From contig CM041465.1 in assembly GCA_023213395.1 (NCBI GenBank), forward strand, positions 113,157,741 through 113,221,740: DNA of 64,000 nucleotides, written 5' to 3'. The number at the start of each line of letters is the position of its first letter. Position 1 is the first letter of the stretch. Source of the stretch: Cycas panzhihuaensis. Lineage: Eukaryota; Cycadophyta. The notes below the pieces were generated by a model that saw only the letters and a program-made list of their open reading frames with translations, made no database searches and was not told the DNA's origin. This document shows positions 24,324-36,018 of this stretch, piece by piece. The position numbers and the translations under genes were made by a program.

Positions 24324-26270
24324 GGTGATAATGAAGAAGTAGAAGAGATGATAGAAGTATATGCTACTTACACATGTAGCTAGTATACCTGACATAGCAA
24401 GGATACATAAATGAATGCTATGATGAGAAGTAAATAATGATTAAGTATTTTTCAACAACTATGAAAAATAAGTATAAGCAATGATGCAAGAATGAGGCCT
24501 AATGCAGAGCTAGCAAAGAGTAGTGATATGTCATGCCACTAACCTCTAACTTATGTCTAAATATAGGTGAGGTTTTGATACCTAATGCTTCTAGTATACG
24601 ATTAGGGTAGTCACATGTGATACCCATACCTACACTTGGTGATGAAATTCAAGTCATAATGGAGCCTAAGTACTCCAAGTCCTCACCTAGGTCACCAGTG
24701 AGTAACTATGTACCTCCTCTAAAGAGTCAAACAGTATATGCATATCCCACATCTATGACATATATTAGACTGGGTTAATTTTAATCTTCTATTAAGGTTT
24801 TTAATTTTCCCATGTGGTTATCAAGATTATCCCTTATTAGAGGCCGTAGGTATGGCTAAGCTCTCCCTCCACCACTATTCTTGTTAAGACTAGACCCAGT
24901 ATGAAATTTATACCTACCTTAGGGCCTGGACTTCAACTAATCATGGTTTATTTTAACCAGGCGAGTATGCACACAAGTTAAGAACTAGTGGTATAAGTCA
25001 TATAGATGAGATTCCTTTTAGGAAATAATACAAGTTGTTTATAAGGAACATGAACTAAAAGCTTAAATAGAAAGTTGCCAAATATGCTTGCTTGCCTTAC
25101 ATGCTTACTTTATTATTATTGTTGCTTTATATGTTGCTTTATATTATGTCTCCAAATAGAAAGAGCATGCTAGATTTAGCAGGGGAATTGAATGTTGCAT
25201 TTGATCCAAGGTTTCCCTTACTTTAGTATAATGTTTCCAAATATATTTTTAGAAATTTTAATATAAAAGACATAATGGGTTAAAAATTAAATCATCTTAC
25301 TGCTGAAATATTGATTTTTCTAAATATAGATGCATGTTATTTTATCCTATTTTTTGATTTTTTTTAACAAAATTTACAAATAATGATAAATAGGTAAAAT
25401 TTTCTAAAAACTATAAATATGAAGGCCTAAATGGTGGAATTTAAATTTATGAAAAAATAAAAAGGTGTTTAAAATATCATTTCTAATAAGATGGTAAAGT
25501 TAGATTTTTGAAAAGGCATAAAAACATTTTACCCGAGAAAAGCACAAAAGTAAAATCCTACCATATTCACTACCTCAGCGTCTAAACTTCAATATGTCAA
25601 AAGCTTCATATTAACAGATACATCAACTTTTCCTTCTACATCATCTCCAAAATCAACCAAAAACTGCCTAAAATACCCTCGTAATGTCTTTTGTGGGGTT
25701 GAGTAAGCGAATTCAGCATTCGTGAGAAAACTACAAAGATCTCACTAATTGATGGATAAAATTTGATAAGATTTATCTCAAAATACTCTAGAGACATAAA
25801 TCTACTATATCCCTTAAAAAAACTTTTAGATTTATAGCCTATGTTTAAAGGATTTCAATGAGAAAAATGCCTTAAGTCACTTATCTACAAATTTTAACCT
25901 TTTATTTTAGACAAAACTAACTTTTGTAGGTTGAATCTAAAGATGGTCTAGAAGACAAAAATGATCCTCTTGTGAAGGTAATCTTACACATTGAATTTTA
26001 TTAAAATCTGAGCTAGTCAAAATTTTCATAAAATTTTAGGCTTTTAATGCTTCCAGGATTGTTCTGACAACCAAATGGCTTCAAGAAAATGTCTTTTTCA
26101 CCTCTAAAATTTTGTACACATAAACAAATTAGCAACATATAAAATAATATAATTTTAAGCTCTTCAAATTTTAAAACTGATGAGTGCATTCTCAATACTT
26201 CATATTAAAGGTGAAGAAGAGGCAAAATGACTCCATGCAAGTGAAATGGAGTGAATAGATCTCCTCCTAG
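24324..26270 (-). other. B1 untranslated leader
   Basis: About 2 kb between gag and PBS with no coding signal. It aligns closely with B2 (33712-35690) and partly with A's leader. Small frames here (such as 26195-26013) are spurious. Confidence 0.75.
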
Positions 26271-26283
26271 ATCTGATATCACA
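26271..26283 (-). other. B1 primer binding site (degenerate)
   Basis: The minus strand reads TGTGATATCAGAT next to the LTR, one change from TGTGGTATCAGA in B2. Confidence 0.75.
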
Positions 26284-26595
26284 TGAAGGAATGATGGATC
26301 TAGAGAATAAATAACTCACATACACACAATAGAAATAGACAATAAAAAAGAGATGAAATAAGATATGAGAGCAAAGCTTAGAGGTGAGAATGAATAATGA
26401 CTCCCTCCTTGAGATTTCTCCTTTTATTATTGAGGGTGAGCATTAGTGTTAGGATTTTTTTATATAATGATATAAACCTAAAATTAAAACTAAATGCACA
26501 TAAAATACATTTCACTATAAGACTAATGTTAACAATATATCTTAAGGTAACTTAATTAATCTACATAAATGACCTTAATATAATAACCTCTTTTA
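26284..26595 (-). repeat. B1 5' LTR
   Basis: 312 bp, aligned end to end with 19063-19374. Followed by TSD CAGAA at 26596-26600. Confidence 0.9.
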
Positions 26596-26600
26596 CAGAA

Positions 26601-27870
26601 CTCTTATAGCCTTGGCTACTTAACAAGGTTGGAAAATCCACCAACTTGATGTTAAGACTACATTTATCAATGGGGACCTTAAAGAAGAAATTTACATAGC
26701 TTAGACAGAAGGATACAAGATTTTTAGTCAGGAGCATAAGGTTTACAGAGTCAAAAAATCCTTGTACGGCCTAAAACAAGTCCCTCATGCTTGGTTTAAC
26801 AAGTTGTTTAAAAAAATAAGGCAACTTGGATATGAGATTTGTGACTACCAAGATAGTGATATAACACAATTTATTAAACACCAAAATAATAAAGTCACTT
26901 ACCTCTTAATCTTTGTGAATGATATACTAATAATGAGGAATAGTGAACAAGTAATCAGTCAACTGAAGAAGGATCTTACTAAAACTTTTGAATTATTTAA
27001 TCTTGAGGTGGTGAAATATTTCTTGGAAATTGAAATAACTTAAAAGAATGGAAAAATCTTTCTCTCCCAAGAAAAATATATCAACAATCTTTTGATAAAG
27101 TTTTAGTTGGAATATGTTCGACATGTGGCTACACCTATGAAACCTAATATTAAACTCTCAGTTGATGGTGATACTAGGGAGGTAGATGGAACACTCTATA
27201 GGAAACTTATAGGTAGTCTCATCTATACTACCAACACAAGGCCAGATATTATATACTCTATTAGTATTCTTATAAGATTCATGACAAATCCTAAGTAGAA
27301 TTATTGGCAGGTTGTAGTATGAGTGTTGAGGTAACTGAAGACGACTAACAAATATGGTTTATTGTATGAACTCAATATAAAATTTAAATTTTATACATAT
27401 ATAGATTCAGACTTTACTAGAGATAAAGACATAAAAAGATCTATGTTTGGGTATGTAACATTTCTTAGAATAACTCTAATATCATGGAGATCTAGATGAC
27501 GAAAGATAGTTGTAGACTTAACTACTAAAGCTGAATATATTGTTATTTTTGATATAACCAAGGAGGTGATATAGCTTAGAAAATTATTGAATGCATTAAA
27601 TACCACCTAAACAAGTTCTAATAGCTTATATGTAGATAATTAGTCTATAATCTAAATGGCTAAACAACCTATATTTTATGATCATACCAAACATATAAGT
27701 ACAAAAGTAAATAAAATTAGAAAACTAGTTTATGATGGCACAATTCAACTAGAGTACTACCCCATAGTAGATCAAGTGGTTGATATCTTTACTAAACCAT
27801 TGAAGAGGGTGAAGTTTGAACAATTTCAAAGGTAACTTGACCTTAGGACCCCCATCTCTATTTGATTAAA
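26601..27870 (+). pseudogene. copia RT C-terminal half and RNase H (element A, after B1)
   Basis: Resumes in phase at TLIALAT, then QLDVKTTFINGDLKEEIYIA (about 26645) and SLYGLKQVPHAWFNKL (about 26757). The catalytic box reads FVNDILIM with Asn at 26918-26920 instead of Asp. The frame 27107-27298 has RKLIGSLIYTTNTRPDI. RNase H follows with DSDFTRDKD, TTKAEYI-like, AKQPIFYDHTKH and VVDIFTKPLKRVKFEQF (about 27780). Multiple stops. Confidence 0.85.
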
Positions 27871-28284
27871 GGAGATGATAATATGACCATTATACTTTGT
27901 CTCATTTGTGAAAACCCCTTATGGGCGCAGAAGGACAAGATTAAGTCTTTGCTCTATTCCATTTGTTAAAACTCCTTGTAGACACAAAAAGACAAGGGTT
28001 GTATCATTTTAGAAAATTAGAACCTATGAAAGCCTAAAAGAGCATGGGGGGTGACCAAATGGTATATAAAGACTTAGTAGAGTTTTACTAAAAAATTCAT
28101 TGTACTGATTAGCTATATGGCTTTATTTAGAGAGCCACCTAAACCATGTTAGTTGATTAGAAAGTTTATGGATTTTCTTCCCCATGAGGGTTTCCTATAA
28201 AAGTATCATAGTAGTTTACTTTATAAGAGCTCAAATCAAGACCTTATAGGATAGAATAAAATAGGATGAAATGAACTTCTACCA
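27871..28284 (+). other. Element A 3' untranslated region
   Basis: About 400 bp between RNase H and the PPT. It has two related segments (AAAACCCCTTATGGGCGC and AAAACTCCTTGTAGACAC) resembling the repeated units in the 3' UTRs of B1 and B2. The last ~110 bp before the PPT are duplicated at 36019. Confidence 0.65.
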
Positions 28285-28297
28285 TTAAGGGAGAGAT
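28285..28297 (+). other. Element A polypurine tract (left copy)
   Basis: TTAAGGGAGAGAT directly before the TGAAATGGG LTR start at 28298. A second copy is at 36128-36140. Confidence 0.85.
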
Positions 28298-28378
28298 TGA
28301 AATGGGTTATTGTCATAAGGTCATTACATTAGTTGATTATTCCTAAAAAGGGTCTTAAGTAAACTTTAAACTAGATCA
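28298..28378 (+). repeat. Element A 3' LTR fragment, cut by B2
   Basis: First 81 bp of the LTR. The complete LTR (36141-36438) lies beyond B2. Confidence 0.88.
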
Positions 28379-28690
28379 TGAAGGAAGGATGGATCTAGGA
28401 AATAAATCACTCGCATACACATAATGGCAATGGAGAATGAAAAAGAAGATGAAACAAGATATGAGAGCAAGCTTGGAGGTGAGAATGAATAATGACTCCC
28501 TCCTTGATATTTCACCTTTTATTATTGAGGGTGAGTATTAGGGTTAGGGTTTTCCCACCTAATGACATGAACCCGAAATTATATCTAAATGCACATAAAG
28601 TATATTTTATTAAGAGACTAATGCTAATAATATATCCTAAGGTCACATAATTAATCTACACAAATGACCTTAATTCACTAACCTCTTTCA
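28379..28690 (-). repeat. B2 3' LTR
   Basis: On the minus strand TGAAAGAGG ... CCTTCCTTCA. The adjacent PPT is the complement of ATCCCCCCCTTA at 28691-28702. Confidence 0.92.
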
Positions 28691-28702
28691 ATCCCCCCCT
28701 TA

Positions 28703-29220
28703 ATGGTGGAAGGTCATTTTCAGAAAATCTATTATATGAGGTCTTCATTTGAGCCTCATTATTACATTGAAATTCTAAATGACACTTTTGTAGGAAAACT
28801 CTCATAGGGAATAAAAACCCATGAACTTTCTAAGATCTGTAGCCCCTTTTATAAATCAAAATAGCTAAGTTAGCTCTTTGATGTAGCTTGATAGCCAAGC
28901 AACTTAAATGTGCAGCTTAATCTGCTAAATCTCCATATACTATTTGGTCATCCCCTATGCCCTTTTGGGTTTTCACAGGTTTTGATTTTCCAAAATAAGT
29001 ATAACCCTTATCCTTCCATGTCCACATGGGATTTTCACAAAGACGATAGAGTAGAGACTTACTCTTATTCTTCCACGCCCATGAGGGATTTTCATGAAGA
29101 GAATAGAGTATGATGATCATGTTACCATCTTCTTTAATCAATCAAAGATGGAGGTCCTAAGGCCGAGCTACCTTCAGAATTGTTCAAACTTCACCCTTTG
29201 TTGCAATTTGGTGAAGATAT
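28703..29220 (-). other. B2 3' untranslated region with short repeats
   Basis: Three related units of about 65-70 bp lie within 28930-29110, each containing a version of CCCATGGGGATTTTCA-like sequence followed by GATAGAGTAGAG or similar. The same arrangement occurs in B1. The short frames on both strands here are repeat-driven. Confidence 0.6.
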
Positions 29221-29980
29221 CGGCCACTTGATCTGTTGTGGGGCAGTAATCTAATTGAATTATACCGTCATGAACAAGTTCCCTAATCCTATGGACTTTC
29301 GTACTTATATGTTTGGTATGATCATGAAATATAGGATTTTTTGCCATGTAGATTGCTGATTGATTATCTATATGAAGACTCGTAAGACTTGTTTAGGTGA
29401 TATTTAATGTTTCTAATAATTTCCTCAGTCATATCACCTCTTTACTGGTCTTAGAAGCAGCAATGTATTCAGCTTCGGTAGTTGAATCTGCAACTATCTT
29501 CTACCGTCTAGATCTCCATGATATTGTTGCTCTTCCAAGAAATGTTATATACCCAGACGTAGATCTTCTTGTATCTTTATCTCCTTCAAAGTTTGAGTCT
29601 ATGTATGCAGAAAGTTTGAAGTCTAAATTAGGTTCATACAACAGACCATATTTACTAGTCATCTTAAGGTATCGTAACACTCATACTACTACCTGCCAAT
29701 GATTCTACTTAGAATTTGTCATGTAACAAGTAAGAATGCTAATAGAGTGTATAATATCTAGCCTTATATTGGTAGTGTAGATGAGACTACATATAAGTTT
29801 CCTATAGAGTGTTGCATCTACATCCCTAGTGTCACCTTCAGTTGAGAGTTTAGTATTAGGATCCATAGGTAACATCACTGGTCGAGCATCTTCTAACTGA
29901 AACTTAATTAAAAGATCGTTGATGTATTTTTCTTGGGAGAGGAAAAATTTTTCATTCTTTTATGTTGCTTCAATTCCCAA
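29221..29980 (-). pseudogene. B2 RNase H and RT connection
   Basis: Minus-strand continuation of RT into RNase H. Motifs corresponding to YTNTRPDI (about 29770), the DADWAGD-like segment near 29570, the RSTTEAEYIA-like segment near 29470 and TSKEVI near 29440 are readable with stops. The open frame on the + strand at 29397-29702 is a shadow. Confidence 0.7.
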
Positions 29981-30660
29981 GTAATATTTCATCAAACCGA
30001 GGTCAGACAATTTGAACATTTTGCCAATGTCCTTTTTCAGCTGGCTTATTACCTGTTTACTATTACCCGTTACTAGCAAAGATTATGAGATAAATGACTT
30101 TATCCTTATGGCACTTGATGAATAATATTATATCAATATCTTGATAGTCACAGACCTCGTATCCAAGTTACCTCATCCTTTCAAACAACTTGGCAAACCA
30201 AGTGCGAGGGGCTTGTTTAAGGCCATACAAGGACTTTCTGAGCATACAAACCTTATGCTCTTAACCTTCGATCTCATATCCTTCTCGTTAAGCTATATAA
30301 ATTTCTTCTTCAAGATCTCCATTGAGAAACACAATCTTAATATCGAGTTGGTGGATTTTCCAACCCTGTTGAGTAGTCAAGGCCATAAGAGTTCTAATTG
30401 TAGGCCACTTGGTTGTAGGTGCAAAGACCTCAGTGTAGTCGATGCCTTCCCTCTTGTGTAAATCCTTTAGCTACCAACCTCGTCTTGCATTTTTCAAGGG
30501 TGCTGTCTGATCTATATTTATTTTTGAACACCCATTTATTTTGAACCACCTTTCTGCTAAGTGGTAGATCAATGAGCTCCCATGTACCGTTCTTGATAAG
30601 AGATTGATACTCTTCATTCATGGCATTTCTCCAAGTTGTATGCTTTACATCTTATTGGTA
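29981..30660 (-). pseudogene. B2 reverse transcriptase, catalytic box deleted
   Basis: The frame 30621-30430 reads MNEEYQSLIKNGTWELIDLP, then KVVQNKWVFKNKYRSDS and RLVAKGFTQEG. It then shifts frame, continuing with motifs equivalent to GWKIHQLD and LYGLKQ. At 30077/30078 an 11-nt deletion relative to B1 removes the VDDM codons and shifts the frame, so the RT is dead even though much of the rest is preserved. Confidence 0.85.
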
Positions 30661-31220
30661 CATTAAAGGATTTTCATTAAGAGTAAGGTGCAATTCTGTT
30701 GGTTCAAGCTTAGTATATAATGATTCCTGCATCCTTACTCTATGGGTACTTTGAGTGCTAGTTTTGCCCACCTCATCTGGTTGTATATCCTTATTGAGCT
30801 GGTGGGCTTCTTGAGATCCTTGAGTTGGGAATGATGTCCTCATTTCCCCAACTTCTTGGTTCTTATCATGTTCGTTAAAATGATAATTTTGAGAGGAGGA
30901 TGTTGATGTACCTAAGGAAGACGGTCCTTCTACCACTATTTTATCTTTGTCAACTAAAGGTGGAGAGGATGGTTCTTCTATAATGGCTTTGCCTTTGTCA
31001 ACTCTGCTATCTTCAAAAGATGGTGTTGGATGTGCACTCATTGGTTCAAAGTCACAACTTGTATCCTCCAAGGCTCTATTATCATCTTCCAACATTTGGA
31101 GTAATTTATGCCTGTCCTCCCCTCCAAATTTTGGAATCTGAACATCATATTTGATAACATTATTGTAGCAGTGTGAGGGTACTATGGAGTCTAATTTAAG
31201 TAATTGATCCTCTGTCTCTA
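30661..31220 (-). pseudogene. B2 integrase-RT linker
   Basis: A 147-codon open stretch (31095-30652) rich in Ser, Glu, Asp and Pro, with no recognised domain, lies between the integrase tail and RT. It is shared with B1 and partly with A, so it is a real part of the polyprotein. It probably acts as a flexible spacer. It runs into RT near 30650 after a single stop. Confidence 0.75.
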
Positions 31221-31900
31221 CAAAAATGACATCTTCGGTAATGATGATTTTTCATTGTGAAGGTATGAAGACCTTATACCCTTTCTTATCCATAGGGTAT
31301 CCAACAAAGATGCCTTTAAGTGCCCTTGGCTGGACTTTATTTTGATCTGCATCTAGAATATGGGCATAGCATGTAGAGCCAAAAATTCTAAAGTAGTGAA
31401 CAATGGGGACTTATCTTAACCACTTTTCATTAGGTGATTATACTTCCTTTGATGGGCTAACAACATTGATACAATAAATAACTGTCCAGATTATTTCAGC
31501 CCATAGATAGGTAGGTATATTTTTATATATTAACATAGCATGAGCCATGTTCATGATTATCTTGTTCATGCACTCGGCAACTCCATTTTGCTATGGGATA
31601 CCTACTATTGTTGTTTAATGCTTGATGCCATTGTCTCCAAGGTAGCTTTCAAACTCATGTGAGGTATACTTGCCACCATTATCAGGTCAAAGACATTTCA
31701 GTTGATAACCTGACTCTTTTTTAGTGAGGGCTTTTAATTCCTTAAATATACGAAATGCTTTATCTTTCTTGTATGGAAAAGCTACCCATACTTTTCTAGT
31801 AAAATCATCAATGAAAGAGATGTAACATAGCTTTCCCTTCAGTGAAGGAATGGGCATTGGCCTGCATAAATCAGAGTGTACCAATTGTAATGGATGGATC
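31221..31900 (-). pseudogene. B2 integrase, D-D-E residues kept
   Basis: The frame from 31884 begins MVHSDLCRPMPIPSLKGK and has YISFIDDFTRKVWVAFPYKK. After one TGA in place of an Arg codon it reads PDNGGKY (about 31680) and NGVAECMNK (about 31590), so the Asp, Asp and Glu of the catalytic triad are all present. The C-terminal motifs IFVGYPMDKKGYKVF and ITEDVIF follow (about 31310-31230). Several stops remain. Confidence 0.87.
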
Positions 31901-32560
31901 GATTTCCACTAACTTTTAGGAAAGGGTTGTCGATGAGATTTGGCAATGATACAAGCTTCACATTTAAAGGGCTTAGAGGAAAACTTTGGAAGGTTTGGAA
32001 GAGTGTTAGAAAGATCTCTAAGTCTATCAATATGAACATGGCCCATACGAGCATGCCAAAAAGCTTCTGGTGATAACGTTGGATGGGTCAAGATGGAATT
32101 AAATGTAAATTCTTCATCGGCATAAGGGCTTTGGGCATAATGGGCTTCAGAAGATAGAGAGTCATTTAGTCGAAAGAGTTTTCCAGAGAGATGTCCAGTC
32201 AAAACCACCTGATTAGTTAGAGGGTGAATGACCTTAAGAGTCTAATCATTTACAGTTACACTCAGATCAAATCCATGAGAAACAAGTGTGGATAAAGAGA
32301 GTAGGTTTTGTTTAAGATTGGGTATGTATAAGACATCAAGCAATGTAAAATCTTCTAAGCCTAGGAGTTTCAGGCAAATGTTGCCAATTCCTTCAATAGA
32401 TTATTGTGATTTATCAGATATGTGAAGAACTCCATGAACATTTGAGTCAAATGTTTGATATAGACTATGATTTCATGTCATATGTTGAGTTGCTCCTGTG
32501 TCCATGATCCACTATCCATCGATTGAAGCCACACTATTGGCAATTCCAATAGGGCTTAGC
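31901..32560 (-). pseudogene. B2 protease and GAG-pre-integrase
   Basis: The protease active site WIMDTGATQHM is intact near 32510-32478. The frame 32208-31909 has FWHARMGHVHIDRLRDLS and CEACIIAKSHRQPF, the GAG-pre-integrase zinc motif. A stop divides the two. Confidence 0.85.
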
Positions 32561-32789
32561 ATTGGTGAAGGGAATTCACAAGTGATATATCCACACCGAG
32601 CTTCAAAGTATCTCTTTGGTTGGTCAATGGCATTTGATGTTGAAGATCCCTCAATTCTTTGAATGTGTGCTTGTACAAAACCTGCACCACTAAAGGATTC
32701 TTCACAAGTTTCTTCAACATTGTGAGGTCCATGTTTTGGTTAGAACTTGGCCAATGTATAAGTGGCAGTTCTATAATCTTTTGCTAATT

Positions 32790-33711
32790 GTCCTTTACGG
32801 TTACACTGATCACATATAATGGTTTGATTACTAGTCCCTAAAGAAGTACTAGTTTGGCCTGACTATCTTACTGTTCGTTGAGGTGGCCCTTGGCCTTGAA
32901 ACTGTCAAGGTTGTGATTGAGGGTTTGATTGACCTTGTAGATAATTTTCCATATTTCTTCCTCTTCCTCTTGCTTGGTTATTTCCTCTGCCATGAGAGGG
33001 ACCTTAATTTTTTGTATAGCAAACTTTTTCTTCTACCTCAAAGGCTACATCTGGAAGAGAGTCAGAGGCTACAAAGTTTATATCAAAGGTCTTGTCAAAT
33101 TCTATAAACTTCTTGGCAAGTGCTTCAAAGTTGAGTGTCTTCAATGTTCCACTAGATTGAAGACTTCTAAGTAAGTTTTTATAATCGGGGACATGTAAAT
33201 ATGACTGGATCAAAAATGCCCAAGTGATGCATTGGGTCTTAAAGTCTTTGTCAATTACCTATTTGATTGGTCGAAGGAGATTTATTATCTCATGAGTTCG
33301 TCCCTTCTACATTTTTTATTTATTCATTTTCAAAATAAGATGGACAAATTCTAAATTTGACTTTGTATCAAAGCTTTTTCTAAGAACTTCTAGGACCTTC
33401 CAGGCTGTATTATGTTCCTCTTCGTTTATCAAGTTATGCAAGGAGTGATCAATGACCAACAAAATTCCTGCACGAATCTTTTCATCATATATCTCCCTTT
33501 GTAGTTTAGTTGCAGCATCTGTAGGGACTGTTGGGGCAGATCTACTAGAATCAGTTATTGTAGCTGTTGCTAGTATGCTGGGTGTAGGCTACAAGTGGGC
33601 TCTCTAAAGGCCTTCATACTTTACATCATTTTTAATTCTAGTGTACCATATATCCCAATTTTCTTTGCCTTTCAATATGCAGTTAACATTTTGCTTGAAT
33701 TGAGATGACAT
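32790..33711 (-). pseudogene. B2 gag
   Basis: The start at 33711 gives MSSQFKQNVNCILKGKENWD, matching B1 and A. The middle part (33213-33004) has LLRSLQSSGTLKTLNFEALA and KKFIEFDKTFDINF. The zinc knuckle near 32845-32800 reads CDQCNRKGQLAKDY, with His changed to Gln and the last Cys to Tyr. Gag would form the particle, but it is broken by stops. Confidence 0.84.
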
Positions 33712-35690
33712 TATGATGATGAAGAAGTAGAAGAGATGATAGAAGTATGTGCCACTGACATGTGTGGCTAGTACACCTGGCATAGCAGGGATGTAGAAAT
33801 GATTATTATGATAAGAAGTAAGCAATGATTAACTATTTTTTAATAATTATATAAAAAATGAATATAAGTAATGATGCAAGAATAAGGCCTAATGTAGAGT
33901 TGGCAAAGAGCGGTGATGTGTCATACCACTAACCTCTCACTTATGTCCAAATGTAGGTGATGTTTCGATGCCTAAGGCTTCTAGTATATGATTAGGGCCT
34001 TCACACGTGATACATGTACCTACACTTAGTGATGAAATCCAAGTCACAATAGAGCCTGAGTACTCCCAGTCCTCACCTAGTTCACCAATAAGTAGCTATA
34101 TACCTCCTCCAAAGAGTCAAACGGTACTGCATATCCCACAGCTATGATGGATATTGGACTGGGTTAATTTTAATCTTGTATTAAGGTTTTTAGATTTCCT
34201 AGTGGTTATCAAGATTATCCCTAATTGGAGGCCATAGGTATAGCTAACCTATCCCTCCACCATTATTCTGGTTAAGATTAGACCCAGTATGAAACTCACA
34301 CCTCCCTTAGGGCCTGGACTTCAGCCAACCTTGGTTTATTTCAACCAAGGTAAGTGTACACACAAGTTAACAATTGGCGATATAGATCATACATATGAGA
34401 TTCCTTTTAGAAATAGTGTAAGATGTTTCTATATAATTGAAAACTGAAATAGAAACTTGCCAAATGTGCTTACTTGCTTTATTGTTATTGTTACTTTTGT
34501 GATGCTTTATTATTGTTGTTGCTTTTATGATGCTTTAGTATTGTTGCTACTTTTGTGATGCTTTATGCTATGTGTGCAAATAGAAAAGCATGCTAGATTT
34601 AGTAGGGGAACCAAATATTGCTTCCGATCCAAGGTTTCCCTTGCTTTAGTACAATGTTTCTAAATATGATTTTGAAAGTTTTGATACAAAATCCATAATG
34701 GGATAAAAGGTAGATCAACTTACCACTAAAATGATAATTTTTCTAAATCTATATGCATGCTATTTTGCCCTATTTTGTGATTTTTTCACAAAATTTATAA
34801 ATAATGATAAATGAGAATTTTTTTAGAAATTACAAATATCAAGGCCTAAATGATAAAATCTAAATTTATGACAGAAGGAAAAAGTGTTCAAAATGTCATT
34901 TCTAATAGAATTGTAAAGTCAGATTTTAGAAAAGGCATAAAAATATTTCTACTTAAAAAAGCACCAAAGTAAAATCATGCCATATCAACTGTCTCAGAAT
35001 CTAGACTTCAATATGTAAAAAGTTATATTTTTACATGTACATTAACTTTCTCTTATGAACCATCTGGAAAATCTACCAAAAACGTGCCTAAAATGCCCTT
35101 GCAAGGTCCTTTATGGGGTTGAGTAGGCAAAATCAATAACCATGAGAAAACTGCATAGATCTCACTAACCAATCGATGAAATTTGATGAGATTTATCTTA
35201 AAATGATCTTAAGATATAAATATACCATATACCTTAATAAAACTTTCAGATCTTCAGCTTATAATTGAAAGATTTCATTAGGAAAAATGCTTTAAATCAC
35301 TTATCCACAAAATTTACCCTTTTTGTCATTGCCAAAACTCACTTTTTAAGGCTGAATCTAATATTTCTCCAGAAGACAAAAATAATCCTCTAGTGAAGGT
35401 GACCTTGCATGCCAAATTTTAGAAAATTCTGAGATGATCAAATGTTTACGAAATTTTAGGCCTTTAATGCTTCTAGGATTGTTCCGGCAGCTGAATGACT
35501 TCGAAAACCTGTATTCTTCACCTCTAAATTTCTACACACATGGAAAAAGTAGCAACATACAAAATACTATAATTTTATGCTCTTAAAATGTTAAAAAATA
35601 TAAGGAATGCACTCTCAATACTTCACATTGAAGGTGAATGAGAGGCAAAACGACTCCATGCAAGTGGAATGGGGTGAATAGATCATCTTC
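33712..35690 (-). other. B2 untranslated leader
   Basis: About 2 kb, aligned with B1's leader. At 34480-34570 there is a short run of units like TGTTACTTTTGTGATGCTTTAT, an imperfect tandem repeat. No gene. Confidence 0.75.
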
Positions 35691-35706
35691 TGGCTCTGAT
35701 ACCACA
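35691..35706 (-). other. B2 primer binding site
   Basis: The minus strand reads TGTGGTATCAGAGCC directly after the LTR end TTCCTTCA. Confidence 0.9.
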
Positions 35707-36018
35707 TGAAGGAATGATGGATCTAGGATATAAATCACTCACATATACACAATAGCAATGGAGAATGAAAAAGAAGACGAAACAAGATATGAGAGCAAAC
35801 TTGGAGGTGAGAATGAATAATGAATCCCTCCTTGATATTTCACCTTTTATTATTGAGGGTGAGCATTAGGGTTAGGATTTTCCCACCTAATGATATGAAC
35901 CCAAAATTACATCTAAATGCACATAAAGTACATTTCATTAAGAGACCAACGCTAATAATATATGCTAAGGTCACATAATTAATCTACACAAATGACCTTG
36001 ATTCATTAACCTCTTTCA
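35707..36018 (-). repeat. B2 5' LTR
   Basis: 312 bp, same length as the left LTR. Followed at 36019 by the second copy of A's 3' end instead of a TSD. Confidence 0.92.

Larger units (their letters stand above)
19063..26595 (-). mobile_element. Ty1/copia element B1, inserted in A's RT
   Basis: LTRs of 312 bp at both ends (19063-19374 as 3' LTR, 26284-26595 as 5' LTR), PBS beside the right LTR, PPT beside the left. Total 7533 bp. Coding order on the minus strand, right to left: leader, gag, protease, integrase, linker, RT, RNase H. Same family as B2, but with more stops. It is oriented opposite to its host A. Confidence 0.92.
28175..28378 (+). repeat. 204-bp segment of A, left copy flanking B2
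   Basis: The end of A's 3' UTR, PPT and first 81 bp of its 3' LTR. A near-identical copy lies at 36019-36221 on the other side of B2, with about eight substitutions and one 1-bp indel by eye. Confidence 0.9.
28379..36018 (-). mobile_element. Ty1/copia element B2, best preserved of the B family
   Basis: LTRs of 312 bp (28379-28690 as 3' LTR, 35707-36018 as 5' LTR), intact PBS, strong PPT, total 7640 bp. Protease and integrase active sites are preserved, and it has the longest open stretches of the A/B group, so it is probably the youngest. The flanks GATCA and TCTTC do not match, so there is no ordinary TSD. Instead a ~204-bp piece of A is duplicated on both sides. Confidence 0.92.
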
